A stretch of DNA of 64,000 nucleotides from Cupriavidus sp. WGlv3 (GTDB lineage: Bacteria > Pseudomonadota > Gammaproteobacteria > Burkholderiales > Burkholderiaceae), in contig NZ_JALHRX010000010.1 in assembly GCF_023952475.1 (NCBI RefSeq), positions 62,001 to 126,000 of the forward strand, written 5' to 3'. Positions 63,262 through 64,000 of this stretch are shown piece by piece. The stretch's first letter is position 1; each line of letters starts with the position of its first letter. The notes under the pieces are model-generated. The model was not told the origin of the DNA. It saw only the letters and a list, made by a program, of their open reading frames with translations, and searched no databases. A program made the translations under genes and the position numbers.

Positions 63262-64000
63262 TCAGCCAAGCATGTAGCCGGCCGCGAGCGTGCGGAAGCT
63301 TTCCACCTCGCGGGCCTGCCAGGCTTCATCCTCGCCAAGTTCTTCGGCCAGGATCGCGGCCACCGCCGGTGCCGCCTCGACGGCCGCGCGGGCGTCCAGG
63401 AACAGCGCGCGATTGCGGCGCGCCAGCACGTCCTCGACCCGCCGCGCCAGCTCATGCCGGGCGGCAAAGCGCACATGGGCTTCGGTCAGCCCCGACGCGC
63501 CGGCGAGCATCCGGTCTTTTCCGGGCAGCGCGCGCAGCAGGCCCAGCTCGTTGCCGTAGTAGCGGTCCGGTGAGCCCGAATCCGGCGGCGGCAGGTCGGC
63601 CGGCAAGCCGGCGGCGCCATGCAGCGGCAGCTCCGCGGTCACGCACGGCGCCGCGCGCACCATCTGGCGCTGGATCGCGGTCTCGATCACGTCTTCGGCC
63701 ATCTTGCGGTAGGTGGTCCATTTGCCGCCGGTGACGGTAATCAGCCCGGCCCTGGACACCAGGATCGTATGCTCGCGCGACAGCGACGCGGTGGAGGCTT
63801 CGCCGGTGGCCCGCACCAGCGGCCGCAGGCCGGCCCAGACGCTGGTGACGTCGGTGCGGGTGGGGTCCTTGGCCAGGTAGCGCGACGCCGTTTCCAGGAT
63901 GAAATCGACATCGTCGGCGCCGGCGTCGGGCTCCAGCGGCAGGTCGCGGCGCGGCGTGTCGGTGGTGCCGACGATGGTGTGCCCGTTCCACGGCACCACG
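63262..64000 (-). CDS. glpD: Glycerol-3-phosphate dehydrogenase GlpD, C-terminal part (cut by window edge)
   Basis: FAD-dependent membrane-associated oxidase of glycerol 3-phosphate feeding electrons to the respiratory chain. Only the 3' part lies in the window: 245 codons plus one base. VPWNGHTIVGTTDTP, SVWAGLRPLVRATGEASTAS and ITVTGGKWTTYRKMAEDVIE are the GlpD substrate and flavin-pocket landmarks; the C-terminal helical cap follows and ends FRTLAAGYMLG. The 5' part lies beyond position 64000. Confidence 0.92.
   Translation of the reverse strand, partial: VVPWNGHTIVGTTDTPRRDLPLEPDAGADDVDFILETASRYLAKDPTRTDVTSVWAGLRPLVRATGEASTASLSREHTILVSRAGLITVTGGKWTTYRKMAEDVIETAIQRQMVRAAPCVTAELPLHGAAGLPADLPPPDSGSPDRYYGNELGLLRALPGKDRMLAGASGLTEAHVRFAARHELARRVEDVLARRNRALFLDARAAVEAAPAVAAILAEELGEDEAWQAREVESFRTLAAGYMLG

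Overview
The window is GC-rich bacterial chromosome, and gene content and order point to a betaproteobacterium of the Burkholderiaceae, most like Cupriavidus/Ralstonia. The indicators are the run rne / rluC / HAD / Rieske / S49 peptidase / maf / yceD-rpmF-plsX-fab, the run rpoE-rseA-mucB-mucD-lepA-lepB-rnc-era-recO-pdxJ-acpS-nagZ, an EF-P with Arg32 next to earP, and tonB-exbB-exbD plus hemP under Fur-type sites. I see no phage, insertion sequence, CRISPR array or integrative element. This is mostly core genome with accessory stretches at about 39-44 kb and 57-63 kb.

Layout. 0-4.7 kb: partial moaA and a long rne with its leader. 4.7-9.7 kb: rluC, a HAD phosphatase, a Rieske protein and an SppA-type peptidase on +, facing a TP methylase and a Maf protein on -. 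9.5-16.5 kb: fatty-acid synthesis operon (yceD, rpmF, plsX, fabH, fabD, fabG, acpP, fabF) with a strong promoter before yceD and strong RNA hairpins after rpmF and between acpP and fabF. 16.5-29.9 kb: envelope-stress sigma factor module followed by translation, secretion, RNA processing, repair and cofactor genes. 30-34.8 kb: efp and earP (-), then uvrC and pgsA (+). 35-35.4 kb: two tRNA-Gly and one tRNA-Cys. 35.7-39.2 kb: a CPA2 antiporter and a LysR/YeiH pair. 39.3-39.6 kb (-): a tRNA-Leu(UAA) gene split by a 223-nt group I intron. 39.8-41.3 kb: two small secreted repeat proteins and a GlcG-type protein. 41.3-44.3 kb (-): iron module (a 21-residue ORF, tonB, exbB, exbD, hemP) with two Fur-type sites. 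44.5-55.6 kb: double AAA+ ATPase, murI, class I fumarase, a UPF0114 protein, a DMT exporter, acetyl-CoA synthetase and a large sodium:solute symporter. 55.6-64 kb: tRNA-Ser, GNAT, a class IV aminotransferase, a YfiR/YfiN cyclic-di-GMP pair, many small uncharacterised proteins, two lysozyme-inhibitor-like proteins and the 3' part of glpD.

The genes form functional blocks. The fab operon makes fatty acids on AcpP, which AcpS (28.4 kb) converts to the holo form. RpoE/RseA/MucB/MucD monitor the envelope. Acs and the symporter probably handle acetate or other short acids. TonB/ExbB/ExbD and HemP serve iron and heme uptake. Points most worth a second look are the intron-split tRNA-Leu, the tandem-repeat secreted protein with an FNR-like box, the 21-residue ORF ahead of tonB, the structured region after hemP, the double AAA+ protein, and the symporter with an EF-hand-like loop. 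All calls come from reading the sequence; no database search was run.
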